Shown here: positions 53,115-62,095 of the stretch, in pieces
How positions within the stretch are numbered: the first letter of the stretch is position 1
How the letters are laid out: every line of letters begins with the position of its first letter
Assembly (NCBI RefSeq): GCF_014217835.1
Contig: NZ_CP055263.1
Location: forward strand, 2,062,501-2,126,500
Direction of reading: 5' to 3'
Origin: Metabacillus sp. KUDC1714
GTDB lineage: Bacteria > Bacillota > Bacilli > Bacillales > Bacillaceae
DNA length: 64,000 bases
Notes under the pieces: generated by a model
The model's database searches: none
What the model was told of the DNA's origin: nothing
What the model saw: the letters and a program-made list of their open reading frames with translations, nothing else
Made by a program: the position numbers and the translations under genes

Positions 53115-53252
53115 TCATAGTTTCAGTGCTTAGCTTAGGCGCCTAGCTCTTTAGGACGCGTGAATAGGATTGGGGGAAACATGCCGCGAATCTTCTATTC
53201 ACGTCGTCTATTTTGATAGAGGCTGAGTAAGGCGCTTGCGCTTATATTAGTA
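53115..53252. repeat. Degenerate intergenic repeat, copy C
   Basis: ATAGTTTCAGTGCTTAGCTTAGGCGCCTAGC at the left and AGGCGCTTGCGCTT at the right. Inside, GACGCGTGAATAG is complementary to CTATTCACGTCGTC, giving a long hairpin. Same family as copies A and B. It lies between rplQ and ecfA1. Confidence 0.65.
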
Positions 53253-53277
53253 TGAAAGAGTTTAGGGGAGACGAGCA

Positions 53278-54117
53278 ATGAGTCAAACAATCATAGATGT
53301 AGAAAATGTAACCTTCCATTATCATCAGGAAGCTGCTCCTGCCCTAGAAAATGTTTCGCTTAATGTTAAACAGGGTGAGTGGCTTGCTATTGTTGGGCAT
53401 AATGGTTCTGGTAAATCTACTTTAGCACGTATTTTAAACGGGCTATATATACCTGATAAGGGTAAGGTTAAAGTCTGTGGGATTGAACTATCTGATAAAA
53501 CGATTTGGGACATTAGAAATCATGTTGGCATGGTTTTTCAAAATCCAGATAATCAGTTTGTTGGTGCAACCGTTAAGGACGATGTTGCCTTTGGTCTGGA
53601 GAATAATGGTGTACCACGAGATGAGATGGTTAATAGAATTGAGTGGTCTACTAAGCAGGTGAAAATGGACGCTTTTCTTGAGAATGAACCACATCATCTT
53701 TCAGGGGGGCAAAAACAACGTGTAGCGATTGCCGGGGTAATTGCTGTTCAACCTGACATCATCATTTTAGATGAAGCAACATCTATGTTAGACCCACTTG
53801 GTAGAAGTGAAGTTATACAAACAGTACGTGAGTTAAATAATCAGGGAGATCTAACTGTTATATCAATTACTCATGACTTAGAAGAAGCATCAAAAGCTGA
53901 TAGAATGATTGTTATGAATGGTGGACACAAGTTCGCAGAAGGTACACCTGAAGAGGTTTTTATGCTTGATGATAAGCTTGTAGAGATTGGTCTAGATTTA
54001 CCTTTCCCTTTTCAGTTAAGCAAGAAATTAAGAGCTGCAGGAGTTCCTATTCAAAACAACCATTTAACTGAGGAAGGTCTGGTGAATGAGCTTTGGACAT
54101 TACAATCAAAAACTTAG
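53278..54117 (+). CDS. ecfA1: Energy-coupling factor transporter ATPase EcfA1
   Basis: A 279-residue ABC ATPase. Walker A GHNGSGKST (about 39-47), signature LSGGQKQR (about 141-148), Walker B IIILDEATSMLD (about 161-172) and the H-loop in ISITHDLEE. With EcfA2 and EcfT it powers interchangeable S-components for vitamin uptake. Its end overlaps ecfA2 by 25 bases. Confidence 0.96.
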   Translation: MSQTIIDVENVTFHYHQEAAPALENVSLNVKQGEWLAIVGHNGSGKSTLARILNGLYIPDKGKVKVCGIELSDKTIWDIRNHVGMVFQNPDNQFVGATVKDDVAFGLENNGVPRDEMVNRIEWSTKQVKMDAFLENEPHHLSGGQKQRVAIAGVIAVQPDIIILDEATSMLDPLGRSEVIQTVRELNNQGDLTVISITHDLEEASKADRMIVMNGGHKFAEGTPEEVFMLDDKLVEIGLDLPFPFQLSKKLRAAGVPIQNNHLTEEGLVNELWTLQSKT

Positions 54118-54959
54118 AATATCGTTATCAGGCTCGAACACCATTTGAAAGACTTGCTCTCTATGATGTAAATCTATCGGTTAAGAAGGGAACGTATTTA
54201 TCGATCATTGGACATACTGGTTCTGGTAAGTCAACGATTCTTCAGCATTTGAATGGACTATTAAAGCCTACAAAGGGATCAATTCAAATTGGAGAACACA
54301 TTATTGAGGCGGGAAAAAAACAAAAGCATCTAAAGGTAGTAAGGAGCCTTGTTGGGATTGTTTTTCAGTTTCCTGAGCATCAGCTTTTTGAAGAAACAGT
54401 TGAAAAGGATATTGCGTTTGGCCCGATGAATTTTGGCGTAAGTGAAGAAGCTGCAATCATAAAAGCACGACAGACTTTAGAAATTGTTGGATTACCAGAA
54501 TCAATTCTGCAAAAATCACCCTTTGATTTAAGTGGTGGTCAAATGAGAAGGGTTGCGATTGCCGGTGTATTGGCAATGGGTCCTGAAGTTCTTGTCTTAG
54601 ATGAGCCAACTGCAGGTCTGGACCCTAGAGGTAGAAAAGAGATTATGGACCTATTCTATCGATTGCAAAAGGAGCAAAATCTAACGATTATCCTTGTTAC
54701 CCATAGTATGGAGGATGCGGCTAAATATTCCGATGAGATCATTGTTATGCATAAGGGAACAATTGAAATGCACGGTACTCCAAAAGAAATATTTAGTAAA
54801 GCAGATAAGTTGTCAGCTCTAGGGCTGGATTTACCTGAAACAGTTAAACTTCAACGTCAATTAATCGATAGGGGTTTATCATTTAACGAGATTCCATTAA
54901 CAATTGATGATACTGTTGCTCAGATAAAGGCTTTAATGGGTGAGGTGAACCCATTATGA
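54093..54959 (+). CDS. ecfA2: Energy-coupling factor transporter ATPase EcfA2
   Basis: A 288-residue ABC ATPase. Walker A GHTGSGKST, signature LSGGQMRR and Walker B VLVLDEPTAGLD. The TTG start at 54093 gives the family N-terminus (M)DITIKNLEYRYQ and overlaps ecfA1. It forms the second half of the ECF ATPase heterodimer. The stop overlaps ecfT by four bases. Confidence 0.96.
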   Translation: MDITIKNLEYRYQARTPFERLALYDVNLSVKKGTYLSIIGHTGSGKSTILQHLNGLLKPTKGSIQIGEHIIEAGKKQKHLKVVRSLVGIVFQFPEHQLFEETVEKDIAFGPMNFGVSEEAAIIKARQTLEIVGLPESILQKSPFDLSGGQMRRVAIAGVLAMGPEVLVLDEPTAGLDPRGRKEIMDLFYRLQKEQNLTIILVTHSMEDAAKYSDEIIVMHKGTIEMHGTPKEIFSKADKLSALGLDLPETVKLQRQLIDRGLSFNEIPLTIDDTVAQIKALMGEVNPL

Positions 54960-55753
54960 TGGATAGTATTATTATAGGGAAATATGTTCCTGGTCAATCG
55001 CTTATTCATAGGATGGATCCACGATCAAAATTAATGATGATTTTTGTGTTCGTTTTTATTGTATTTTTGGCGAATAATCTTTTAACTTACTTTGTACTCG
55101 GAATATTCACATTGGTTATAGTGGCACTCACAAAATTACCAGTGAGTTTTCTACTAAAAGGTCTTAAGCCTGTATTATGGATCATTTTATTTACGTTTAT
55201 TCTTCATCTTTTTGTTACAAAGGAAGGAGAAATCCTATTAGATTTAGGTTTTTTTCGTATATATGAAGAAGGACTAAAACAAGGGATTTATATTTCACTA
55301 CGGTTTTTATATTTGATTTTAATGACAACAATATTAACACTAACAACCACACCAATCGAAATTACTGATGGAATGGAAAGCTTGTTGGCTCCACTTAAAA
55401 AACTAGGGTTGCCAGTACACGAGCTTGCATTAATGATGTCAATTTCATTACGTTTTATACCGACATTGATGGAAGAAACAGATAAGATATTAAAGGCACA
55501 GATGGCACGTGGCGTAGACTTCACTAGCGGCCCCGTTAAAGACCGTTTGAAGGCTGTTGTACCTTTACTAGTTCCTCTCTTTATAAGTGCATTTAAACGG
55601 GCTGAGGAGCTTGCTACAGCAATGGAAGCTAGAGGATATAAGGGTGGAGAAGGCAGAACTAAGCTGAGGCAGTTAAAATGGGGCATTCTAGACACTTCAG
55701 TAATTTCGTTACTAGTCGCTTTAGGGTTAGTATTAATTTATTTACGGACATAG
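54956..55753 (+). CDS. ecfT: Energy-coupling factor transporter transmembrane protein EcfT
   Basis: A 265-residue membrane protein that links the ATPases to the S-component. About five hydrophobic helices, with two Ala-Arg-Gly coupling motifs in the cytoplasmic part (QMARGVDF and MEARGYKG, about 182 and 222). The start overlaps ecfA2 by four bases (ATGA). No S-component gene is in the window. Confidence 0.95.
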   Translation: MMDSIIIGKYVPGQSLIHRMDPRSKLMMIFVFVFIVFLANNLLTYFVLGIFTLVIVALTKLPVSFLLKGLKPVLWIILFTFILHLFVTKEGEILLDLGFFRIYEEGLKQGIYISLRFLYLILMTTILTLTTTPIEITDGMESLLAPLKKLGLPVHELALMMSISLRFIPTLMEETDKILKAQMARGVDFTSGPVKDRLKAVVPLLVPLFISAFKRAEELATAMEARGYKGGEGRTKLRQLKWGILDTSVISLLVALGLVLIYLRT

Positions 55754-55762
55754 GAGCAGAAG

Positions 55763-56503
55763 ATGAGAGTAAAATGTATTGTTTCTTATGACGGCACACA
55801 TTTTAGTGGATATCAGGTCCAACCAAACAAAAGAACGGTTCAAGGCGAAATTGAAGAAGCTTTACTAAAGCTCCATAAAGGACAACCTATAAAAGTTCAT
55901 GCATCAGGAAGAACCGATGCAGGGGTTCATGCTCATGGACAAGTATTTCATTTTGATTCCTGTTTAAACATCCCTGAGGAAAAGTGGCCATATGCTTTGA
56001 ATAGCTTACTTCCTGAGGATGTTGTGATAATAGAAGCTAGCTATGTAAATCCAGATTTCCATGCGCGTTTTAATGCGACTGCTAAGGAATATCGCTATCG
56101 TATTAATCAACAAAAGGTGAAGGATGTCTTTAAGAGAAATTATAGCTTCCATTACCAGTATAAGCTTGATTTGAGCGCGATTAGACAAGCTTGTAACCAT
56201 TTATGTGGGACACATGATTTTACAAGCTTCTGTGTGGCAAAAACCGAGGTAGACGATAAAGTAAGAACGATCTATTCAATTGAGATTATTGAAGATGATT
56301 CAGAAATTATTTTTAGTTTTATTGGTAGTGGTTTTTTGTATAATATGGTACGAATCCTAGTAGGGACATTGCTAGATGTAGGGCAAGGTTATACAGATCC
56401 CAATAGTATTCCTGTAATAATTGAGGGGCGTAACAGGAGCTTAAGCGGTAAAACTGTCCCTGGTCATGGATTATATTTATGGAAAGTTCATTATGACAAC
56501 TAA
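55763..56503 (+). CDS. truA: tRNA pseudouridine synthase A
   Basis: A 246-residue enzyme forming pseudouridine at tRNA positions 38-40. GRTDAGVHAHGQV holds the catalytic aspartate. SYDGTHFSGYQVQPNKRTVQ and the C-terminal SFIGSGFLYNMVRILVG are conserved. It starts nine bases after the ecfT stop, as in B. subtilis. Confidence 0.96.
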   Translation: MRVKCIVSYDGTHFSGYQVQPNKRTVQGEIEEALLKLHKGQPIKVHASGRTDAGVHAHGQVFHFDSCLNIPEEKWPYALNSLLPEDVVIIEASYVNPDFHARFNATAKEYRYRINQQKVKDVFKRNYSFHYQYKLDLSAIRQACNHLCGTHDFTSFCVAKTEVDDKVRTIYSIEIIEDDSEIIFSFIGSGFLYNMVRILVGTLLDVGQGYTDPNSIPVIIEGRNRSLSGKTVPGHGLYLWKVHYDN

Positions 56504-56521
56504 ACCAGGTGTAACATTTTC

Positions 56522-56550
56522 TTGACATTATGCTCTTTAAGTTATATCAT
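56522..56550 (+). promoter_or_regulatory. SigA promoter of rplM-rpsI
   Basis: Perfect TTGACA (56522-56527) and TATCAT (56545-56550), 17 bases apart. Confidence 0.8.
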
Positions 56551-56556
56551 ATCTAA

Positions 56557-57515
<959 letters not shown>

Positions 57516-57523
57516 GTTTCGAA

Positions 57524-57556
57524 GGCTCTTTTCACTTAGTGGAAAGGGTCTTTTTT
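57524..57556 (+). terminator. Terminator after rpsI
   Basis: GGCTCTTTTCAC-TTA-GTGGAAAGGGTC with wobble pairs and six T. The corresponding place at the second att copy (63826-63858) has a hairpin of different sequence, so each element end seems to carry its own terminator. Confidence 0.85.
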
Positions 57557-57570
57557 ATTCTTAAAAAGTG

Positions 57571-57611
57571 GTTTTGACCACATTTTGACCACGAAAAATT
57601 TTTGACCACAT
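57571..57611. repeat. Triple TTTTGACCAC motif, likely integrase arm-binding sites
   Basis: Three near-direct repeats, TTTTGACCACA, TTTTGACCACG and TTTTGACCACA, between about 57572 and 57610, right after the rpsI terminator. Related copies flank the second att at 63623-63632 (with a variant TTTGACTAC at 63612-63620) and 63875-63883. Direct repeats of this kind beside att sites are typical arm-type binding sites of tyrosine integrases. The assignment is inference from position and spacing. Confidence 0.65.
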
Positions 57612-57612
57612 A

Positions 57613-57783
57613 TTATAATTCAATGTACCTTTCAAATTTTTTGGCGGTTTGTTCTTTTAACGTATCTGTTACGTGTGTATAGATGTTCATGGTCATTTGA
57701 ATGTCAGAGTGTCCTAAACGCTCCTGAACCCCTTTTATACTCGCACCAGCTTCAAATAAAAGAGAAGCATGGTTATTAAAAAC
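57613..57783 (-). pseudogene. Integrase 3' remnant (tyrosine recombinase)
   Basis: The minus strand reads FNNHASLLFEAGASIKGVQE, RLGHSDIQMTMNIYTHV and KEQTAKKFERYIEL-stop: the C-terminal end of a phage-type tyrosine recombinase. LGHSDI is the box with the catalytic His/Trp, and the final Y in NIYTHV is the catalytic tyrosine. The frame loses similarity just before HASLL, where the family has the catalytic RHTH, so about 85% of the gene is missing. It reads toward rpsI, like the integrase at the second att. Confidence 0.9.
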
Positions 57784-57986
57784 TAAACATCTAAATTTTC
57801 GTATAACGAGAATTCTGTGATTCTACTTTATAAATCCGGGAATAATTCCCATTTACTTTAACTATCTATAGTAGTGTGTATTTTTCACTTTAATATGGAG
57901 GCGATAAGCTTGACAAACTGCCACACGTGTCTCATGAAGAATTAGCCAAAGTTTCTTCTTTGTACTTTTTCTTACGGAGGTAAAAA
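57784..57986. other. Junction and upstream region of the 1060-residue gene
   Basis: Sequence between the integrase remnant and the large gene. It holds a perfect 13-base palindrome GGGAATAATTCCC (57838-57850) and ACTAT-CT-ATAGT (57861-57872), either of which could be an operator. A plus-strand stretch at 57894-57983 reads YGGDKLDKLPHVSHEELAKV followed by SSLYFFLRR and a stop, which resembles the end of a coding region of unknown origin, without a start. ACGGAGG (57973-57980) is the ribosome-binding site of the next gene. Confidence 0.4.
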
Positions 57987-60900
57987 ATGATGGAAATACG
58001 TATCGACACTAGCAGTCTGACGTACACGCAGTTCTTGATTCTTGGAGTACCTTCCGTATTGATGGAGGGTGCTGCTGCGCCGGCTATTCAGCTCGAGCCA
58101 GGTGAGTACGGCTTTCTGCAGCAGTCCGGTTTGCCAGCTAATTTCACATTCAAAGTCACTGCGGACGGACTGATTGACTATGACGACACATACGAGGGAT
58201 TCCTTGACGGTCGCGGCACAAATACTTTAATCGTACGGGGCTTCAGTATAACACTCGACGCGAGGTCGCTCTCACACGACCTCCTGCCAATGGTAGCTGG
58301 TGCGGATGTTTTGTCCCGAGAACGTACCCACGATCTAACCCTTGTCCCGGCGATGGGATATGGCTTCCAGCCGGCATCGGGAATCGTAGCAGATTTCCAT
58401 TTCGGCGTAACTGTCGATGGTCAGGTAATGGTAGATGAGCGTTATGCGGGATTCTCGGAGGTCAACGGAAGCTTTAGGAGTACGCTGATTATTAACGGGT
58501 ACCGGATTACAATTGATGGACGTGCTCTCTCCCATGATCTCTTGCCGGTGAGCATGCTGGGCAACAGCGATATCCTGCCGCGTGAGCGTACGAATGAGTT
58601 CACCTATATACCAGCGGCTGGATATGGTTTCCAGCCGGCAGCAGGAATCGTGGCAGATTTTCAATTCCACGTAACTACCGACGGCAAGGTAGTGGTAGAT
58701 GAGCGCTATGCGGGATTCGCAGTGGGCAGAGGAAGGACGCTGACTATTACAGGTTATCGAATCACAATCGATGGTCGTGCTCTCTCCCACGATCTTCTGC
58801 CGCTGAATATGCTGGGCAACAGCGATATCCTGCCGCGTGAGCATACCAATGAGTTCACCTATATACCAGCGGCAGGGTATGGATTCCTACCAGCGGCAGG
58901 AATCGTGGCAGATTTTCAATTCAAGGTGACTGTAGACGGTCAGGTAATGGTAGCAGCGCGCTATGCGGGATTTGCTTCAGGCACCGGGCGGACGCTCACC
59001 ATTTACGGTTATAAGGTTACAATCGATGGTCGTACCCTTCCCCACGATCTCATACCGAGGAATATGCTGGGCAACAGCGAAGTCCTTTCGCGGGACCGTA
59101 GACATGATTTAACCTATATACCGGCGGGAGGGTATGGCTTTCTGCCGGCAATCGATACACTGGCAGATTTCGGCTTCAACGTAAACGTCGACGGTCAGAT
59201 CTTTGTGGATCCGCGCTTCGCTGATTTTGCAAGCGCACAGGGCCGAATTTTAATTTTAGGTAGAAAACGAAAGCGAACACCTGCACAAAAGGTAGAGGAT
59301 CTGTGCCAATTGATTGGCACCAAGGAGCCTATCCTGCCGGCATTAGCAGCTATTTGGCAGCGGCGTGAGAACGGTGAACCAAGCAGGAATACATTCGAAG
59401 AAGAACTTTACACGGTCTTCGGCAGCCTTAGCTCACAAAATCAGGAGGCATTGGCACACGGATTTGCGAGGTACAGCGAGTTCCGGGGGAATAATCTTGG
59501 TGATTGTTTTTTCGATGATCAACTGGCAAACGAACTAGTCAATCGGCCGCTTGAGAAGGCTGAATTTGCTTCCAAAATGATGCATTTGGGTCTTAAATTT
59601 GCCGGACAGCAATTATTTAACGGTTCAGGCGGTGATATGGGGCCCGGCCAGGTGCGCCCTTGGACCAGACCTCCCGCAATAGGAGAAGAAGTTACCACTC
59701 CGAATCCGCGGCCTTGGATAACAGCCATTCGGCCGGATGGTTCAAGCACCAACGAGTTCGGCAATACCGAAAGCTTTATAGCGGCACCAGGGGATTCTGT
59801 GGATTGGAAAGGCTATCAGTTCGCTCAAACATGCCGCTTCGAAACGAATGTATCAGGCGGAATTATAGCGCATTGCGACCGTGTACATCCTCCTCCGGGT
59901 TCTCCGGGCCAATTATTTGGTCCCGGATGCGAAGGCGGCAACTATTATCATATTCTGAATGATTGCCTTCGGATTCCCTCACAGCGTGCCGGCGGCTCAA
60001 TCCGATTAAGAGGGTTCAATTTTATTACACCCTCAGTCAAAGTACATCTTCAGTCCAGAGATAATCCGCCGTTAACACCTATCATCCTGGAATGCGTTGT
60101 ATGGGGTGATCGGAATAGACCGGTACATGACGAGCAAGGTAAGGTGATTGCCGATCTTCGAGTGTTTGACTGGGTTGACGTACCCATTCCGTCTGAACAT
60201 CCTGATCGGCCGGGTTCGCCCCTTGCTCCAGGCCTATACGATATTTGGATTAGTGTTAAAGATCCATCCTCTACCCCGGAAAATCCTATTGTTCGGGAGT
60301 CCAATAGACTTGTGCTCAGGGTTGAACCAAACGAGAATGTACACTTTCTTTTAAGAAGCCAGCACGGCCGCTGCATAAAGGAAACCCCAGGCGGCGGTGA
60401 CGATGAGATCTGGTGGGATGCTTTTGTCGGACATATCGTCCCAAACAAAATCCCTCTTGACTTAGAGGGAGGCACAGCGTTCCGTGTGGAAGAGATAAGT
60501 CGAAAGCCATTTCCTCGTGAACCATGGGAGGATATGGACGAAGGGGAATCTGCTAATTACAACCACAATATCTTTGGTCCCGGTCCATTCCAGCTGAACG
60601 GTGTTGTAGCCATTGCTTTCGTTGGCCTTGAAGTTGACAGCGAAGATGCCGCTAGTGAACAGCTCCAAGGTTTCTGGAACGCATACTTTGAAGCCTTTAA
60701 AGCAGTCGCGGAGGTCACTCTTGGGCTTGGGGGGCCTGGGTTGGTTACAACTCTTGCCGAAATCCTTAAAGAAGCTGGACTTGTAGCAGCAAAGGCAGCT
60801 GTAAGTGCCGCAATTGCAATTCTTGCTTATATTGCTGCCATTACTTTGATTACGATGGGATTGTGGGCTGTCTGGGCACCCGCCGATCTCATCGCTCTCG

Positions 60901-61169
60901 ACATTTTTTATCTGGATGGCTTAACGGCCTGGGAGTACACGGATTCAAAGAAACCTCTTCCTTACGAAACCAAGCGTCAATTTGGTCCTGTCGAATCCGA
61001 TGATAACGAAGTACTGATAACAGTCACCCAGCGAGCTTTACAAAAACGCGGAAACCCTGGTGAGGCAACTGCCACATGGGTTCAGGAAAATCAGTATGAT
61101 GCAAAACATGATGGTGAAGATTTTGCTAGCTATGTATTGGAGTTTCGGCTTACTAGAACAACGGTTTAA
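57987..61169 (+). CDS. Large repeat protein of unknown function, 1060 residues
   Basis: I do not recognise the family. Residues 34-425 hold about 4.6 tandem repeats of 82-88 residues. The repeat pattern includes YIPAAGYGF, ADFxFxVTxDGxVxVDxRYAGF, LTIxGYxITIDGRxLSHDLLP and LGNSDILPRE. A helical segment (about 430-545) follows, then a Gly/Pro-rich region with Cys616, 630, 648 and 660. Next come two beta-rich parts that resemble IPT/TIG folds (about 590-790), then a CIKETPGGGDDEIWW segment (about 796-810). A long hydrophobic stretch lies at about 930-975. No signal peptide is visible. Sampled lines are 50-55% G+C, unlike the neighbours, so it was probably acquired. ATG 57987 (or 57990) follows ACGGAGG. 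It may bind a surface or insert in a membrane; this is speculation. Confidence 0.85.
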   Translation: MMEIRIDTSSLTYTQFLILGVPSVLMEGAAAPAIQLEPGEYGFLQQSGLPANFTFKVTADGLIDYDDTYEGFLDGRGTNTLIVRGFSITLDARSLSHDLLPMVAGADVLSRERTHDLTLVPAMGYGFQPASGIVADFHFGVTVDGQVMVDERYAGFSEVNGSFRSTLIINGYRITIDGRALSHDLLPVSMLGNSDILPRERTNEFTYIPAAGYGFQPAAGIVADFQFHVTTDGKVVVDERYAGFAVGRGRTLTITGYRITIDGRALSHDLLPLNMLGNSDILPREHTNEFTYIPAAGYGFLPAAGIVADFQFKVTVDGQVMVAARYAGFASGTGRTLTIYGYKVTIDGRTLPHDLIPRNMLGNSEVLSRDRRHDLTYIPAGGYGFLPAIDTLADFGFNVNVDGQIFVDPRFADFASAQGRILILGRKRKRTPAQKVEDLCQLIGTKEPILPALAAIWQRRENGEPSRNTFEEELYTVFGSLSSQNQEALAHGFARYSEFRGNNLGDCFFDDQLANELVNRPLEKAEFASKMMHLGLKFAGQQLFNGSGGDMGPGQVRPWTRPPAIGEEVTTPNPRPWITAIRPDGSSTNEFGNTESFIAAPGDSVDWKGYQFAQTCRFETNVSGGIIAHCDRVHPPPGSPGQLFGPGCEGGNYYHILNDCLRIPSQRAGGSIRLRGFNFITPSVKVHLQSRDNPPLTPIILECVVWGDRNRPVHDEQGKVIADLRVFDWVDVPIPSEHPDRPGSPLAPGLYDIWISVKDPSSTPENPIVRESNRLVLRVEPNENVHFLLRSQHGRCIKETPGGGDDEIWWDAFVGHIVPNKIPLDLEGGTAFRVEEISRKPFPREPWEDMDEGESANYNHNIFGPGPFQLNGVVAIAFVGLEVDSEDAASEQLQGFWNAYFEAFKAVAEVTLGLGGPGLVTTLAEILKEAGLVAAKAAVSAAIAILAYIAAITLITMGLWAVWAPADLIALDIFYLDGLTAWEYTDSKKPLPYETKRQFGPVESDDNEVLITVTQRALQKRGNPGEATATWVQENQYDAKHDGEDFASYVLEFRLTRTTV

Positions 61170-61264
61170 AGGGTGTTTCACGTGTTTCTACCAATGTATG
61201 CCGTGGTCCGCACGGGCTATTTTATTCTTTTATAGTTGTTCCAGGGTGGTACCCTGATCCAGAA

Positions 61265-61311
61265 AACGAAAAGCCTGCAGCTAACTCCTACTGCAGGCCT
61301 TTCGTTTCTTT
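61265..61311. terminator. Terminator after the 1060-residue gene
   Basis: AACGAAA-A-GCCTGCAG ... CTGCAGGC-C-TTTCGTT, 15 pairs with one mismatch around a 10-base loop, then TTCTTTC. A smaller hairpin GCCGTG-GTCC-GCACGGGC near 61199-61216 precedes it. Confidence 0.8.
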
Positions 61312-61844
61312 CATTTAAATTGGTCAAGCCTTTTTCTAGTAAAAATAACAAATTTCTTTCAGCTTTTCTAAATCCTTATCCTGACTTAAGTATAAATGAA
61401 CAGTCTATATTTTTTCTGTATCTGATTTTTACCGTTTCTCCACATTTTTTCTAAGAAAGAACCTTAACACTCTTCTTAACATGATCAGGTATAATTTCCA
61501 TTTCAATCACTTCCGGCTCAGTTTTATTAGATACTTCCAAAATGATAGATTTAAATCTTCATGGGCTCCATTTACAAGCTCTTTTCTTCTATACTTCGGA
61601 CAGAATTTCGAACATCAATTTCTAATATGAAATCCCGGATTGCAGTATTTATGTTGACTGCTTATTTAGCATTAAAGTTTTTTTGGCAAATGATCCTAGT
61701 CTGCCTCTATTAAACCAATTGTTTAAACATCAGGACTTCCTTTGGCTTTATCACCATTAAAAATGAATAAAAGCGACCAGTGTTATGATCACTGATCCCT
61801 TTAAGATTGTAGAACTGGTCCTCACTTATTTATTTTACTTCTTT
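61312..61844. other. AT-rich region with decayed coding sequence
   Basis: No intact gene. On the minus strand the stretch 61451-61661 carries protein-like sequence broken by frameshifts (listed separately). The rest (61312-61450 and 61662-61844) shows nothing I can assign. Confidence 0.5.
61451..61661 (-). pseudogene. Frameshifted fragment of an unknown protein gene
   Basis: Reading the minus strand, NTAIRDFILEIDVRNSVRS continues as IEEK; one frame over it reads ELVNGAHEDL; a further shift gives KSIILEVSNKTEPEVIEMEI followed by IPDHVKKSVKVLS and a stop. The pieces join smoothly in order, as expected for a once-intact gene with two frameshifts. I do not recognise the family, and no start is visible. 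Confidence 0.5.
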
Positions 61845-62021
61845 TTAAACATTGATTTCCGTACTTTCACGCATTTTCCTAAGATCCGAAACCAGTTTCC
61901 AGACATGTTCATTTTTAATGTGCTGCTCCAGTGCCTCTAGATCTTCCCACGCTTCCAACGTTGTCAAAATCAATGGATCATTTACATCTTCATGAAGGGC
62001 ATACATGATCTGGTTTCTTGC
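61845..62021 (-). pseudogene. 3' half of an antibiotic-biosynthesis-monooxygenase-type gene
   Basis: The minus strand reads ARNQIMYALHEDVNDPLILTTLEAW, then EDLEALEQHIKNEHVWKLVSDLRKM and a stop, 58 codons in all. The Y-L-x-P-x-x-L-E-x-W pattern, with HI and LEQH, is that of the C-terminal half of ABM/YgiN quinol-monooxygenase proteins (normally about 95-100 residues). The frame meets a stop at 62022-62024, exactly where the duplicated leader of the small gene begins, so the 5' half was lost at that junction. Confidence 0.65.
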
Positions 62022-62095
62022 CTATACAAATAGGTATTTAACTGCATATAAAAGTAAAGGAACTAATAAAACCAAATTAGAAAAGAGGTTAAAGT
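62019..62095 (+). repeat. Duplicated leader of the small paralogue genes, copy 1
   Basis: TGCCTATACAAATAGGTATTTAACTGCATATA and, after a few changes, AAAGGAACTAATAAAACC through AGAAAAGAGGTTAAAGT is almost identical to 62623-62699. The inverted repeat CCTAT-ACAA-ATAGG heads it. The second copy has CCTA-TTCAAT-TAGG. It ends at the ribosome-binding site GAAAAGAGG. It probably carries the promoter, but I cannot fit a sigma factor with confidence. Confidence 0.75.

Noticed and set aside
58335..58844. 169-residue minus-strand open frame within the large repeat gene
   Set aside because: It is the complement of the repeats; the plus-strand frame is far longer, has a ribosome-binding site and conserved repeat pattern.
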